Of a stretch of 52,559 bases of DNA, positions 14,588-24,399 are shown piece by piece. Numbering within the stretch: the first letter of the stretch is position 1; each line of letters starts with the position of its first letter. Below the pieces are notes generated by a model, which was not told where the DNA came from, did not search any database, and saw only the letters and a list, made by a program, of their open reading frames with translations. A program made the translations under genes and the position numbers. This stretch comes from an uncultured Clostridia bacterium (lineage in GTDB: Bacteria > Bacillota > Clostridia > TANB77 > CAG-508). The DNA lies in contig CANQKT010000003.1 in the NCBI GenBank assembly GCA_947624525.1, forward strand, positions 1 through 52,559, read 5' to 3'.

Positions 14588-16306
14588 ATGGGAAATATTG
14601 TATTATTAGATGAATTAACTATTAATAAAATAGCTGCTGGAGAAGTAATAGAAAGACCTGCAAATGTAGTGAAGGAATTAGTAGAAAACTCAATAGATGC
14701 AGGTAGTAAAAATATTGTAGTAGAAATAAAAAATGGTGGAAAAACATTCATACGAGTATCAGATAATGGAAAAGGTATAGGGTTAGATGATATGCCAATT
14801 GCATTAGAAAGACATGCTACAAGTAAAATAAGGCAAATAGAGGATTTGGAGAATACATATACTATGGGGTTCAGAGGAGAAGCCTTGGCTAGTATTGTTG
14901 CAATCTCAAGAGTAACTATTGTATCTAAAACAACTGAAATGCCAGCAGGAGTAAAACTTGTGGCAGAAGCGGGAGATATAATTAGTCAAGAGGAAGTAGG
15001 AAGTCAAGTAGGAACTACGATAACTGTAGAGAATTTATTTTTCAATACACCAGTTAGATATAAATTTCTTAAACAGGATGCTACAGAGTTTAGATACATT
15101 AAAGAGTTGGTACAAAAAATAGCATTATCAAATTTAGATGTTGCTATAAAGCTTATAAATGATGGAAAAAATGTATTTCAGTCAAGTGGTAATGGAAATA
15201 TTAAAGATATAGTATATACGCTATATGGCAAAGAAGTGAAAGATAATCTTATAGAAGTAGACCATAAAGAAGGAGATGTAAGGATAACAGGTGTTGTAGG
15301 AAATACATTAATGGCGAAAGATACAAGAAGAGATCAAATTCTATTTTTAAATAAAAGAAATATAAAAAATCAAATGCTTACCAATAGTGCTGATCAGGCG
15401 TTTAAAGGTGGTACTGGTATAGGAAAATATGGATTTTTCATTTTAAATATGGAAATGCCAGCTGATTATTATGATGTAAATGTTCATCCCACAAAAATGG
15501 AAGTAAGGTTTAAAGATGAGCAAGCCTTATATAAAATAATGTATCATGCAATTAAAGGAGCACTGCTTAATAAGGAATTCCTTGGAAATAATGAGATTGA
15601 AAACAATAAAGATACATATATTGAAAATGAATTTGAATTCTTAACTAATCATTATAATACAGATAAACAAGTAAATCAGCCTTCAAAATTACAGAGGGTT
15701 GAATTAATCAATAGAGATAGTATAAGAAATGTAAATTATAAATATTCAGGGATCTTATTTAGAACATACATAACAATAGAAATCGATAATGAATTATTTT
15801 TGGTTGATCAGCATGCTGCACATGAAAGAGTGCTTTATGAGCAAGTCAAAGAAAATTATAAAAATAATATTAAGAATAATAGTCAATTGATGCTAGTTCC
15901 AGAGGTCGTAAATCTTACACACAAAGAAATGGAATTTATTCAAAATAATATTGAGTTATTTCAAAATTATGGATTTGATATTGAGATATTTGGTGATAAT
16001 AGTGTGAAAATTAATGGAATACCAGATATTGAATATAAAGTAAAAATTGATACTAAGAATATTTTTATGGATATATTGGATGAAATGCTTACAAAAGAAA
16101 GGACAACAATAAAGGATATAGAAGAAAGATTTATTGCTACTGTTGCTTGTAAGGCCGCAGTTAAAGCTAATATGGATTTAGGCGAGAGTGAGGTTCATAA
16201 GTTACTTGATAGATTGCTTAAGTTAAAAAATCCATATACTTGTCCTCATGGAAGACCTACTACGATTAAGCTTGGTCACATGGAAAATGGACAGTTTAAA
16301 AGTTAG
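14588..16306 (+). CDS. mutL: DNA mismatch repair protein MutL
   Basis: 572 residues from ATG 14588; the in-frame GTG at 14576 falls in the likely RBS. GHKL ATPase motifs are intact: ELVENSIDAG (about 30-39), DNGKGI and MGFRGEALASI. A variable linker separates them from the C-terminal dimerisation/endonuclease domain, which keeps DQHAAHERVLYE (about 405-416), ACKAAVKA and CPHGRPT, the zinc-site motifs of nicking MutL proteins in bacteria without MutH. mutS is not adjacent here. It lies immediately after the 28-bp inverted repeat. Confidence 0.97.
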   Translation: MGNIVLLDELTINKIAAGEVIERPANVVKELVENSIDAGSKNIVVEIKNGGKTFIRVSDNGKGIGLDDMPIALERHATSKIRQIEDLENTYTMGFRGEALASIVAISRVTIVSKTTEMPAGVKLVAEAGDIISQEEVGSQVGTTITVENLFFNTPVRYKFLKQDATEFRYIKELVQKIALSNLDVAIKLINDGKNVFQSSGNGNIKDIVYTLYGKEVKDNLIEVDHKEGDVRITGVVGNTLMAKDTRRDQILFLNKRNIKNQMLTNSADQAFKGGTGIGKYGFFILNMEMPADYYDVNVHPTKMEVRFKDEQALYKIMYHAIKGALLNKEFLGNNEIENNKDTYIENEFEFLTNHYNTDKQVNQPSKLQRVELINRDSIRNVNYKYSGILFRTYITIEIDNELFLVDQHAAHERVLYEQVKENYKNNIKNNSQLMLVPEVVNLTHKEMEFIQNNIELFQNYGFDIEIFGDNSVKINGIPDIEYKVKIDTKNIFMDILDEMLTKERTTIKDIEERFIATVACKAAVKANMDLGESEVHKLLDRLLKLKNPYTCPHGRPTTIKLGHMENGQFKS

Positions 16307-16411
16307 TTGTGTATTGTCTATAGAATTAAGCTAAAGGGCTTTATAATTTTGCATTTTAACTATGTGAGGGATTTGCGCCTAGAGAACTAAAAAATATCTG
16401 GAGGTGATTTT

Positions 16412-17161
16412 ATGAATCAATTTTCAAGAACAGAATTAATAATAGGGAAAGAAGGAATAGAAAAATTAAATAATTCAAAGGTTGCAATTTTTGGAATAGG
16501 AGGAGTTGGTTCTTATGTTGTGGAAGGATTAGTAAGAGCAGGAGTTCAGAATTTTATTCTTGTTGATGATGATAAGATATGCTTAACCAATTTAAATAGA
16601 CAAATAATTGCAACAAGAGAAACCATAGGAAAGCCAAAAGTAGAAGTGGCAAAAGAGAGAATATTGGAAATAAATCCAAATGCAAATGTTGAAATCTATC
16701 AAGAATTTTTTATGCCAGATAGTCCTGAAATATTAGATAATACGGTTGATTATATAGTAGATAGCATAGATACAGTAACTGCAAAAATTGAGTTAGTAAT
16801 GAGGGCAAATAAGCTAAATATTCCAATAATATCAAGTATGGGGACAGGTAATAAATTAGATCCGACAAAATTTGAAGTTACTGATATTTATAAAACCAGC
16901 ATATGTCCACTGGCTAAGGTTATGAGAAAGGAATTAAGGGCAAGGGGAATACAAAAACTGAAAGTAGTTTATTCTAAAGAAGAGCCAATAAAACCTAATG
17001 AGACTGAAAATATAAGTTGCAAAAATAATTGTATATGTCCTCCGGGAACAAAGAGAAAATGTACCATTAGAAATCAGGTTCCAGGAAGTATTTCATTTGT
17101 ACCATCTGTTGCGGGATTAATTATTGCAGGAGAAGTTGTGAAAGATATAATAAAAAAATGA
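16412..17161 (+). CDS. tcdA: tRNA threonylcarbamoyladenosine dehydratase (TcdA/CsdL)
   Basis: 249 residues of the ThiF/E1-like family. The nucleotide-binding motif FGIGGVGSYVVEGLVRAG (about 27-44) is followed by DDDKICLTNLNRQ, the adenylation-site Asp/Arg pattern, and SIDTVTAK. The C-terminal half, with KTSICPLAKVMRKELR, CPPGTK and GSISFVPSVAG, is characteristic of TcdA, which cyclises t6A at position 37 of tRNAs, rather than of ThiF or MoeB. It has its own RBS (TGGAGGTG) 105 bp after mutL. Confidence 0.93.
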   Translation: MNQFSRTELIIGKEGIEKLNNSKVAIFGIGGVGSYVVEGLVRAGVQNFILVDDDKICLTNLNRQIIATRETIGKPKVEVAKERILEINPNANVEIYQEFFMPDSPEILDNTVDYIVDSIDTVTAKIELVMRANKLNIPIISSMGTGNKLDPTKFEVTDIYKTSICPLAKVMRKELRARGIQKLKVVYSKEEPIKPNETENISCKNNCICPPGTKRKCTIRNQVPGSISFVPSVAGLIIAGEVVKDIIKK

Positions 17162-17173
17162 CCACCCAGACTA

Positions 17174-17210
17174 GTGACAATTTTTTAAATTTATGGTTTA
17201 ATATACCATA
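17174..17210 (+). promoter_or_regulatory. Promoter with overlapping palindromic operator for the fatty-acid operon
   Basis: GTGACA (17174-17179) and TTTAAT (17197-17202) with a 17-bp spacer form a plausible promoter. An inverted repeat, TATGGT (17192-17197) and ACCATA (17205-17210) with a 7-bp spacer, covers the -10. A repressor bound there would block the whole acs-birA-fab-acc set; the TetR gene that ends the cluster is an obvious candidate. I see no second copy of the palindrome before acpP or tetR. Confidence 0.5.
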
Positions 17211-17237
17211 GCATCAAATCAAAGGGGAGATTATATC

Positions 17238-18950
17238 ATGAATAACAATCCAAAAATTTTAACAATTAAAGAAATGTTAAATAAAAATGGAGAAAAATTC
17301 GCAAATAGACCAGCATATGAATTAGATGATAAAATAATAACTCATAAAGAATTTAGTGATAAGGTTAACTATTTGGGAACTTCACTAATAAATATGGGAT
17401 TAAAAGGAAAAAGAATTGCAGTAATAGGACAAAATAGTTTCTATTGGGAAATGGCTTATTTATCAATAGTGTGTGGCACAGGAATAGTTGTTCCATTAGA
17501 TAAATCATTACCTGAAAATGAATTAGAAAATTTAATAAAAAGATCAGAAATAAATGCTATATTTTTTGATGAAAAATACAAAGAAACATTAAATGTTATA
17601 AGTAAAAAAAGTGATAATAATTTACAGGTATTGATTTCTATGGAAGATGTAAATAGCAATAAAGAAACAGAAAATAAAGATGAAAATATTTTTATTTTAG
17701 GTGAATTATTAGAAAATGGAAAAAAACTTGTAGACAATGGAAATAGAGCTTTTATAGATAGTATAATTGATGAAAATGAAATGAATATACTTTTATTTAC
17801 ATCAGGAACTACTTCAAAATCAAAGGCAGTAATGTTATCACATAAAAATATATGTTCTAACATAATGTCTATAGATCAAAGGTTAAAAATAAATGAATAT
17901 GACACATTTCTTTCAGTATTACCATTACATCACGTTTTTGAATGTACAGTTGGTTTTTTGTATCCTTTATATGTTGGAGCAAAAATAGTATTTGGTAGAG
18001 GACTAAAACATATTACAGAAGATTTAAGAAAAAATAATATTTCAATACTCTTGTGTGTTCCAGCAATTTATGAGCAAATATATAAAAACACTAGAAGAAA
18101 ATTTGAAAAAGAAGGTAATTTACAGTTATTGGAAAATCTTGAAGAAAAGGCACAAACCTGTTCAATGGAGGAAAGAAAAGAATTATTCAAAGAAATTCAC
18201 AAAATGTTATCAGATAGTATAAAAATTTTTGTAAGTGGTGCGGCTCCATTAGATCCAGAGGTCGAAAAAGGCTTTAGAATTTGGGGATATAATATGGTTC
18301 AAGGTTATGGACTAACAGAAACTTCTCCAGTAATTGCAGTAGGTGCAGAAGATAATTATAAATTATCTTCAATAGGAACTCCATTAAATGGAATAAATGC
18401 TAAGATAATTAATCCTGATAAAGATGGAATGGGAGAATTAGCTGTAAAAGGTGATAATGTAATGCTGGGCTATTTAAATGATAAAGAAGCTACAGATAAG
18501 GTTTTTAGTGATGGATGGTTTTTAACAGGAGATTTAGCTAAAATCGATGAAGATGGATATATATTCATTTGCGGAAGACAAAAAAATGTGATAGTATTGA
18601 AGAATGGAAAGAATATTTTTCCAGAAGAAATGGAAAAAATAATAAATAAGATAGCAGGTGTAAAAGAATCTTTTGTGTATGGAAAAATAACCAATAGGTT
18701 TAAAGATGATATAAAATTAAATGTAGAGATTGTATATGATAAAGAGGAAGTTCAAAATGTTTACAAGATAAACACACTGGATGAAATTCAAAAAAAATTC
18801 CATGAAAAAATCAAGGAAGTTAATAGTATGATGCCTGGATATAAAGCAATTAGAGGCATTGTTTTCTCAGAAGAACCATTAATAAAAACATCAACAAATA
18901 AAATAAAAAGGAATGAAAATTTTGCAAGAATTAATGACGTATCCGCGTAA
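17238..18950 (+). CDS. AMP-forming fatty acyl-CoA (or acyl-ACP) synthetase
   Basis: 570 residues of the ANL adenylating superfamily. The P-loop-like motif TSGTTSKSKAVMLSH is at about 188-202, YGLTETSP at about 356 and TGDLAKIDEDGY at about 430. The hinge GRQKNVIVLKNGKNI and the C-terminal TSTNKIKR carry the expected catalytic Lys. It is closest in style to long-chain acyl-CoA synthetases. As first gene of a fatty-acid synthesis cluster it may activate exogenous fatty acids for incorporation. The last 38 bp overlap birA. Chain length and CoA versus ACP cannot be told from sequence. Confidence 0.9.
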   Translation: MNNNPKILTIKEMLNKNGEKFANRPAYELDDKIITHKEFSDKVNYLGTSLINMGLKGKRIAVIGQNSFYWEMAYLSIVCGTGIVVPLDKSLPENELENLIKRSEINAIFFDEKYKETLNVISKKSDNNLQVLISMEDVNSNKETENKDENIFILGELLENGKKLVDNGNRAFIDSIIDENEMNILLFTSGTTSKSKAVMLSHKNICSNIMSIDQRLKINEYDTFLSVLPLHHVFECTVGFLYPLYVGAKIVFGRGLKHITEDLRKNNISILLCVPAIYEQIYKNTRRKFEKEGNLQLLENLEEKAQTCSMEERKELFKEIHKMLSDSIKIFVSGAAPLDPEVEKGFRIWGYNMVQGYGLTETSPVIAVGAEDNYKLSSIGTPLNGINAKIINPDKDGMGELAVKGDNVMLGYLNDKEATDKVFSDGWFLTGDLAKIDEDGYIFICGRQKNVIVLKNGKNIFPEEMEKIINKIAGVKESFVYGKITNRFKDDIKLNVEIVYDKEEVQNVYKINTLDEIQKKFHEKIKEVNSMMPGYKAIRGIVFSEEPLIKTSTNKIKRNENFARINDVSA

Positions 18951-19527
18951 TGTAAGTTTAAAAAATTTAGAAACAAAAACCTTAGGTAAAAATTATATTT
19001 ATTATGATGAAATAGATTCTACTCAAAAGGAAATGTGGAGAAGAATTGAAAGAAATGAGATTAAAAATGGTACTTTAATTAGAGCAGAAAAACAATCATC
19101 AGGGATTGGAACTCATGGAAGAACTTGGTACACAAATGAAAAAAATATTGCATTTTCTTTTTATATGGAATTAAATTGTGATATAAATAAAATAGATGGA
19201 ATTACTATACAAATTGCTACAATAATTGTAGATATAGTTGAAGAAATGCTAGGCATAAAACTTAATATTAAGCCTCCAAATGACTTGTATGTAAAGGACA
19301 AAAAAATAGGAGGAATTTTAACTCAAACAAGGGTAAATGGAAGTGTTGTAAAATTTCTAGTCGTAGGAATAGGTATAAATAATTCACAAATAAATTTTGA
19401 ATGCGAAATAGAAAATATAGCAACATCATTAAAAAAAGAATTTGGAATAGAAATAGATATAGATAGATTTTTAGCTGAATTCTGTAATAGAATAGAAGCG
19501 GAGATTTTAAAAAGAATAGGTGGTTAA
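18913..19527 (+). CDS. birA: Biotin--[acetyl-CoA-carboxylase] ligase, monofunctional
   Basis: 204 residues. It has the ligase core, GIGTHGRTWYTNEKNIAFSF (biotinyl-AMP loop) and KPPNDLYVKDKKIGGIL with the catalytic Lys in KIGGIL, and a short C-terminal SH3-like domain. It lacks the N-terminal winged helix of regulatory BirA, so it should only biotinylate AccB, encoded 1.7 kb downstream in the same operon. The ATG at 18913 overlaps the preceding gene by 38 bp. An in-frame ATG at 18934 (MTYPRNV) is an alternative; neither has an ideal RBS. Confidence 0.92.
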   Translation: MKILQELMTYPRNVSLKNLETKTLGKNYIYYDEIDSTQKEMWRRIERNEIKNGTLIRAEKQSSGIGTHGRTWYTNEKNIAFSFYMELNCDINKIDGITIQIATIIVDIVEEMLGIKLNIKPPNDLYVKDKKIGGILTQTRVNGSVVKFLVVGIGINNSQINFECEIENIATSLKKEFGIEIDIDRFLAEFCNRIEAEILKRIGG

Positions 19528-19532
19528 TAACA

Positions 19533-20480
19533 ATGAAAATAGGATTTTTATTTCCAGGTCAAGGCTCACAATTTGTGGGAATGGGAAAAGATTTATATGA
19601 AAAATATGAATGTTTTAGAAATATATATGAAAAAGCTAAAAGTTTAACAGGTATTGATGTGGCTGAAATATCTTTTGAGGATTCACAAAATAGATTAAAT
19701 CAAACAAAGTACACTCAAATATGTATATTAGTTATGAGTTTAGGAATTTTAGAAATATTAAAACAAAATGACATACAGGCTAGTATATCAGCGGGGCTAA
19801 GCTTAGGAGAATATTCTGCCTTAATTTACAGTAAAGTACTTAATATAGAAGAAGGTATAAAAATAGTAAAAAATAGAGGAGAATATATGCAAGAACTTGC
19901 CCCTAAAGGTGAGTGGTCTATGACAGCTATTATTGGGTTAGATGATGAAAGTGTTGAAACAGCTTGTAGTAAAGTAAATGATGGTTTTGTAGTTCCGGTA
20001 AATTATAATTGTGTAGGGCAAGTTGTTATTTCAGGAGAAAAAAAAGCAGTTGAAGAAGCTGGAAAAATAGCAAAAGAATTAGGTGCAAAATTAGTAAAAC
20101 CATTAAATACATCAGGACCATTTCACACAGAAAAGCTAATTGAAAGTGCAGAGGCTTTAAAGAATGACTTAGAAAAAATTAATTATAATAAATTTTCTTC
20201 AAAGGTTGTAAAAAATATAGACGGAAATTTATATAATGAAAATGATAATTTTGTTGAAATACTCACAAAACATATAATCAGCCCAGTCAGATTCTCAAAA
20301 TCAATTGAAACAATGTTAAATGACGGTGTTGATACATTTATAGAAATAGGTCCAGGTAAAACTTTATCAGGTTTTGTAAAAAGGATGTCAAAAGATAAAC
20401 AGGTTAATATATTAAACATCAGTGATGTAGAAAGCTTAGAAAAAAATATAAATTTTATAAAGGAGGATAAAAATGAGTAA
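19533..20480 (+). CDS. fabD: Malonyl-CoA:ACP transacylase
   Basis: 315 residues. FPGQGSQFVGMG at 7-18 and the nucleophile Ser90 in GLSLGE are canonical, as is the catalytic His in SGPFHTEKL near 198. It transfers malonyl from CoA to ACP to supply fatty-acid elongation. The start lies 5 bp after birA, and the last 8 nt overlap fabG, whose RBS AAAGGAGG lies inside fabD. Confidence 0.97.
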   Translation: MKIGFLFPGQGSQFVGMGKDLYEKYECFRNIYEKAKSLTGIDVAEISFEDSQNRLNQTKYTQICILVMSLGILEILKQNDIQASISAGLSLGEYSALIYSKVLNIEEGIKIVKNRGEYMQELAPKGEWSMTAIIGLDDESVETACSKVNDGFVVPVNYNCVGQVVISGEKKAVEEAGKIAKELGAKLVKPLNTSGPFHTEKLIESAEALKNDLEKINYNKFSSKVVKNIDGNLYNENDNFVEILTKHIISPVRFSKSIETMLNDGVDTFIEIGPGKTLSGFVKRMSKDKQVNILNISDVESLEKNINFIKEDKNE

Positions 20481-21207
20481 AGTAGCAGTTATTACAGGTG
20501 CCACAAGAGGTATTGGCAAACAAATCGCTTTAGTTTTAGCAAATCAAGGATATGATGTAGCAATTAATTATAGAGGTGAAGATAATGATTTGGTAAGTGT
20601 TAAAAAAGAAGTAGAAGAAATGGGAAGGAAGATTTATTTACGTGAATGTGATGTTTCAGATTATGAAAGTTGTGAAGAATTCATAAAAGATGTAATTGCA
20701 GAATTTGGAAACATTGATGTACTTGTAAATAATGCAGGTATTACCAAAGATGGATTGTTTTTAAGAATGAAAAAAGAAGATTTCGAGAGTGTTATTGATG
20801 TTAATTTAATTGGTACATTTAACATGACAAGAAATGTAATTCCATATATGATAAAGGCTAAGAAAGGTAGAATAGTAAGCATTGCATCAGTTGTTGGAAT
20901 TTCAGGAAATGCAGGTCAAACAAATTATTCAGCATCAAAAGCAGGAATAATAGGATTTACAAAAAGTTTAGCAAAGGAAGTTGCAAGCAGAAATATAACT
21001 GTAAATGCTGTAGCACCTGGTTTTATAAAAACTCCAATGACAGATGTTTTGAAAGATGAAGTAAAGGAAGAAATGTTAAAACTAATACCATTAAAAAGAT
21101 TTGGAAATCCTGAAGATGTTGCAAATGTAGTGAAGTTTCTTGTTTCAGAGGACAGTTCATATATTACAGGTCAAGTATTGCATATTGACGGTGGAATGCT
21201 TATGTAG
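20473..21207 (+). CDS. fabG: 3-oxoacyl-ACP reductase
   Basis: 244 residues of the short-chain dehydrogenase family. TGATRGIG (8-15) binds NADPH, NNAG follows, and the catalytic Ser and Y-x-x-x-K (NYSASKAG, about 151-158) are present. The C-terminal GQVLHIDGGM is typical of FabG. It overlaps fabD by 8 nt. Confidence 0.97.
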   Translation: MSKVAVITGATRGIGKQIALVLANQGYDVAINYRGEDNDLVSVKKEVEEMGRKIYLRECDVSDYESCEEFIKDVIAEFGNIDVLVNNAGITKDGLFLRMKKEDFESVIDVNLIGTFNMTRNVIPYMIKAKKGRIVSIASVVGISGNAGQTNYSASKAGIIGFTKSLAKEVASRNITVNAVAPGFIKTPMTDVLKDEVKEEMLKLIPLKRFGNPEDVANVVKFLVSEDSSYITGQVLHIDGGMLM

Positions 21208-21265
21208 TAAAAGAAAAAATAGCCTTAAAAAGTAAATATAAATTTAATGGGAAGGTGATAAAAAA

Positions 21266-21727
21266 ATGGATTATGACAATATAAAAAAATTAATTGACTA
21301 TATGGGAGGTTCAAATTTATCAACTTTGGATGTTGAATTCCCAGATGGAACAAAAATCAGTATGAAAAAAGGTAATAATGAATGTAGTCAGGTAAACAAT
21401 AGTCAGAATGCTATAGTAAAACCACAAGAAAATGATGTAATCACAGAAAGTAAAATAGAAGAATCTAAAAAAAATAATCAAGATGAGCAAGAATATAAGT
21501 ATATAAAGTCTCCAATGGTAGGAACATTCTATTCAAAGCCATCTCCTAATGAAAATAGCTTTGTGGAAATAGGTCAAAGTATCAAAAAAGGATGCACTAC
21601 TTGCATTATTGAAGCTATGAAGCTAATGAATGAAATAGAAGCAGAATTTGATGGAGTTGTTGTGGAAATTCTAAAAAATGATGGTGATCCAGTAGAATAT
21701 GGTGAAAATTTAATAAAATTAAAGTAA
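21266..21727 (+). CDS. accB: Biotin carboxyl carrier protein of acetyl-CoA carboxylase
   Basis: 153 residues: a short N-terminal helix pair, a linker rich in Gln, Asn, Glu and Lys (about 40-82), and a biotinyl domain beginning YIKSPMVGTFY with the biotinylated Lys in EAMKLMNEI near residue 118. A substrate of the BirA encoded upstream and the partner of AccC. The RBS GGGAAGGTG precedes the ATG. Confidence 0.96.
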   Translation: MDYDNIKKLIDYMGGSNLSTLDVEFPDGTKISMKKGNNECSQVNNSQNAIVKPQENDVITESKIEESKKNNQDEQEYKYIKSPMVGTFYSKPSPNENSFVEIGQSIKKGCTTCIIEAMKLMNEIEAEFDGVVVEILKNDGDPVEYGENLIKLK

Positions 21728-21739
21728 GGGGTAAGAGGT

Positions 21740-22174
21740 ATGTTAAATAAAGAAGAAATAAAAAATATAATTCCTCAAAGAGAGCCTTTTCTAATGATTG
21801 ATGAGGTTGAAAGCTTTCAACCAGGGGAATATGCTATTTGTTATAAAAATGTAAATGAAAGCGAGTATTATTTCCAAGGTCATTTTCCTGGAAATCCTAT
21901 AATGCCAGGTGTTTTAATAACCGAAAGCCTAGCACAAGCAGGCGCAGTCGCTATACTTTCTCTTGAAGAAAATAAATCAAAAAATGCCTTATTTGCAGGG
22001 ATTGATAAATTAAAATTCAAAAGAATGGTTAAACCAGGGGATAGATTAAAGCTTGAGGTTAAAATTATTAAAAGAAAAGGTCCAATTGGTGTAGGAGAAG
22101 CAATTGCAAGTGTAGATGGTGAGATTGCAGCAAAGGGAGAGCTTACATTTGCATTAGTGGACAATAATAAATAA
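21740..22174 (+). CDS. fabZ: 3-hydroxyacyl-ACP dehydratase
   Basis: 144 residues, a single hotdog domain. The N-terminal IIPQREPFLMIDEV and the active-site GHFPGNPIMPGVLITE (catalytic His near 48, Glu near 62) define FabZ. It starts 12 bp after accB within the operon. No fabA, fabF, fabH or enoyl reductase gene is present in the window, so those steps are encoded elsewhere. Confidence 0.97.
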   Translation: MLNKEEIKNIIPQREPFLMIDEVESFQPGEYAICYKNVNESEYYFQGHFPGNPIMPGVLITESLAQAGAVAILSLEENKSKNALFAGIDKLKFKRMVKPGDRLKLEVKIIKRKGPIGVGEAIASVDGEIAAKGELTFALVDNNK

Positions 22175-22189
22175 AGAAGGGATTTTTTG

Positions 22190-23536
22190 ATGAATAAATT
22201 ATTAATAGCAAATCGTGGAGAGATTGCAGTGAGAATTATAAGAGCATGCAAGGAAATGAATATAAAAACAGTTGCAGTGTATTCTACTGCAGATAAAGAT
22301 TCTCTACATACAAGACTTGCAGATGAAGCAATTTGTATTGGAGAAGCACCTTCACAAAATAGTTATTTAAATATAAAAAATATAATAGAGGCCGCCAATA
22401 TTACAGGAAGTGATAGTATACATCCCGGTTTTGGATTTTTATCAGAGAATGCAAAATTCGCTAAAATATGTGAGGAATCAAATATTAAATTTATTGGTCC
22501 AAAATCAGATGTAATAGACACATTAGGAAATAAATCACATGCAAAAGAATTAATGAAAGAGTGTGGAATTCCTGTAATACCCGGTTCAGATGGAAGTGTG
22601 GACAGTCTAGAAAAGGCAAAAAAGATATCTAAAAAAATAGGATATCCAGTTATTTTAAAAGCATCTAGTGGTGGTGGTGGAAAAGGTATAAGGGTTGCTT
22701 ATGATGAAAGTGAGTTAGAAAAAAACTTTATACTTGTTAAACAAGAAGCAAAGATTTCATTTAATGATGATGATGTTTATATTGAAAAATACATAGAAAA
22801 TCCTAGACATGTTGAAATTCAAATATTAGCAGATGAATTTGGTAATGTGGTACATTTAGGAGAAAGGGATTGTACAATTCAAAGAAATCATCAAAAAATA
22901 ATAGAAGAAACACCATCAACAGCCATTGATGAAAAGATTAGAAGTAAAATGGGGGAAACAGCAATAAAAGTTGCTAAAGCGGCTAACTACACAAGCTTAG
23001 GTACTGTAGAATTTTTGCTTGATAAAAATAAGAAATTTTACTTTATGGAGATGAATACTAGAATTCAAGTAGAACATCCAATTACAGAGTTGAGAACTAA
23101 TATAGATTTAGTAAAAGAACAAATTAAAATTGCTGCTAATGAAAAGTTAAAGATAAGCCAGAAGGATGTTAGTTTCCAGAATTATGTTATAGAGTGTAGA
23201 ATAAATGCAGAAAACCCTTATAAAAATTTTAGACCTTGTCCGGGAAAGATTACAGGGTTGAATTTACCTGGTGGAAATGGTATAAGGATTGATACTGGTA
23301 TATATGATGGGTATAGTATTCCTAGTTATTATGATTCTATGATTGCTAAGTTAATTGCTTATGGAACTAGTAGAAATGAGGCTATTGCAAAGTTGAAGAG
23401 AGCTTTGGAAGAGTTTGTGATTGAGGGTGTGGATACTAATATTGATTTTATTTTGGAGATTATTAGGAATCCGGATTTTATTAGAGGTAATTATGATACT
23501 TCCTTTATTGAGAAGAGTTTTAAGAATGTGGAGTAG
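22190..23536 (+). CDS. accC: Acetyl-CoA carboxylase, biotin carboxylase subunit
   Basis: 448 residues from ATG 22190; an in-frame TTG one codon earlier is disregarded because GAAGGGA is better spaced for the ATG. The N-terminal [13 protein letters not shown], the ATP-grasp glycine loop [10 protein letters not shown] (about 158-167), [15 protein letters not shown] and [13 protein letters not shown] are all present. It carboxylates the biotin on AccB using ATP and bicarbonate. The 3' third uses noticeably more GAG/AGG/TTG codons than the 5' part, which I note without explanation. Confidence 0.98.
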   Translation: MNKLLIANRGEIAVRIIRACKEMNIKTVAVYSTADKDSLHTRLADEAICIGEAPSQNSYLNIKNIIEAANITGSDSIHPGFGFLSENAKFAKICEESNIKFIGPKSDVIDTLGNKSHAKELMKECGIPVIPGSDGSVDSLEKAKKISKKIGYPVILKASSGGGGKGIRVAYDESELEKNFILVKQEAKISFNDDDVYIEKYIENPRHVEIQILADEFGNVVHLGERDCTIQRNHQKIIEETPSTAIDEKIRSKMGETAIKVAKAANYTSLGTVEFLLDKNKKFYFMEMNTRIQVEHPITELRTNIDLVKEQIKIAANEKLKISQKDVSFQNYVIECRINAENPYKNFRPCPGKITGLNLPGGNGIRIDTGIYDGYSIPSYYDSMIAKLIAYGTSRNEAIAKLKRALEEFVIEGVDTNIDFILEIIRNPDFIRGNYDTSFIEKSFKNVE

Positions 23537-23550
23537 GTAAGGAGAAAACC

Positions 23551-24396
23551 ATGATTGTAGATAAGATAAAGAAGAGGCAGACTGTTCAGACTAATAAAAA
23601 GTCCAGAATAGATATTCCTGTTGGGAAATGGGCTAGGTGCGATAAGTGTAAGAATATAATTTATAAAGAAGAACTACGTGAGAATTTAAGTATTTGTCCA
23701 AATTGTGGAAATTATTTTAAGTTACATATAAATAAAAGATTAGAGCTTATATTGGACAAAAATTCATATAAAAGATTTGATTATGATTTGGAAACTACGA
23801 ATCCATTGGAATTAGAGGATTATCCTAAAAAAATACAGGCTTTAAGGCAAAAAACGAATATTTTAGAGGCAGTTTCTATTGGAACTGGCAAGATTAATGG
23901 CGAAGAATTAGTTATTTGCGTTATGGATAGTGGATTTTTAATGGGAAGTATGGGGATTGTTGTTGGTGAAAAAATCACGTATGCAATCGAGAAGGCTATA
24001 GAGTTGAAATTACCTATTGTTATTTTTAGTGCTTCAGGTGGTGCTAGAATGCAAGAGGGTATAATGTCTTTAATGCAAATGGCAAAGACAACAGAAGCTA
24101 TTTCAAAGTTAGATGAAGCAGGGCTTTTGTATATTTCGGTTTTGACTGATCCAACTTATGGAGGTGTTACTGCATCTTTTGCAAGTCTAGGGGATGTTAT
24201 ACTTGCTGAGCCAAATGCAAGGATAGGATTCGCAGGTAGAAGAGTAATTGAGCAGACAATAGGAAAAGAATTACCAGAGGATTTTCAAACATCCGAATTT
24301 TTGCTAGAACATGGATTTATAGATAAAATTGTAGAAAGAAAATATTTAAAAGATACAATTTACAATATTATAAAATTTCATAAAAAGGAGGTCTAA
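23551..24396 (+). CDS. accD: Acetyl-CoA carboxylase, carboxyltransferase beta subunit
   Basis: 281 residues. An N-terminal zinc ribbon with C30, C33, C49 and C52 (CDKC and CPNC) is followed by the crotonase-fold carboxyltransferase core ([52 protein letters not shown]). It pairs with AccA, encoded 3 bp downstream. The RBS AAGGAGA precedes the ATG. Confidence 0.97.
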   Translation: MIVDKIKKRQTVQTNKKSRIDIPVGKWARCDKCKNIIYKEELRENLSICPNCGNYFKLHINKRLELILDKNSYKRFDYDLETTNPLELEDYPKKIQALRQKTNILEAVSIGTGKINGEELVICVMDSGFLMGSMGIVVGEKITYAIEKAIELKLPIVIFSASGGARMQEGIMSLMQMAKTTEAISKLDEAGLLYISVLTDPTYGGVTASFASLGDVILAEPNARIGFAGRRVIEQTIGKELPEDFQTSEFLLEHGFIDKIVERKYLKDTIYNIIKFHKKEV

Positions 24397-24399
24397 TTA

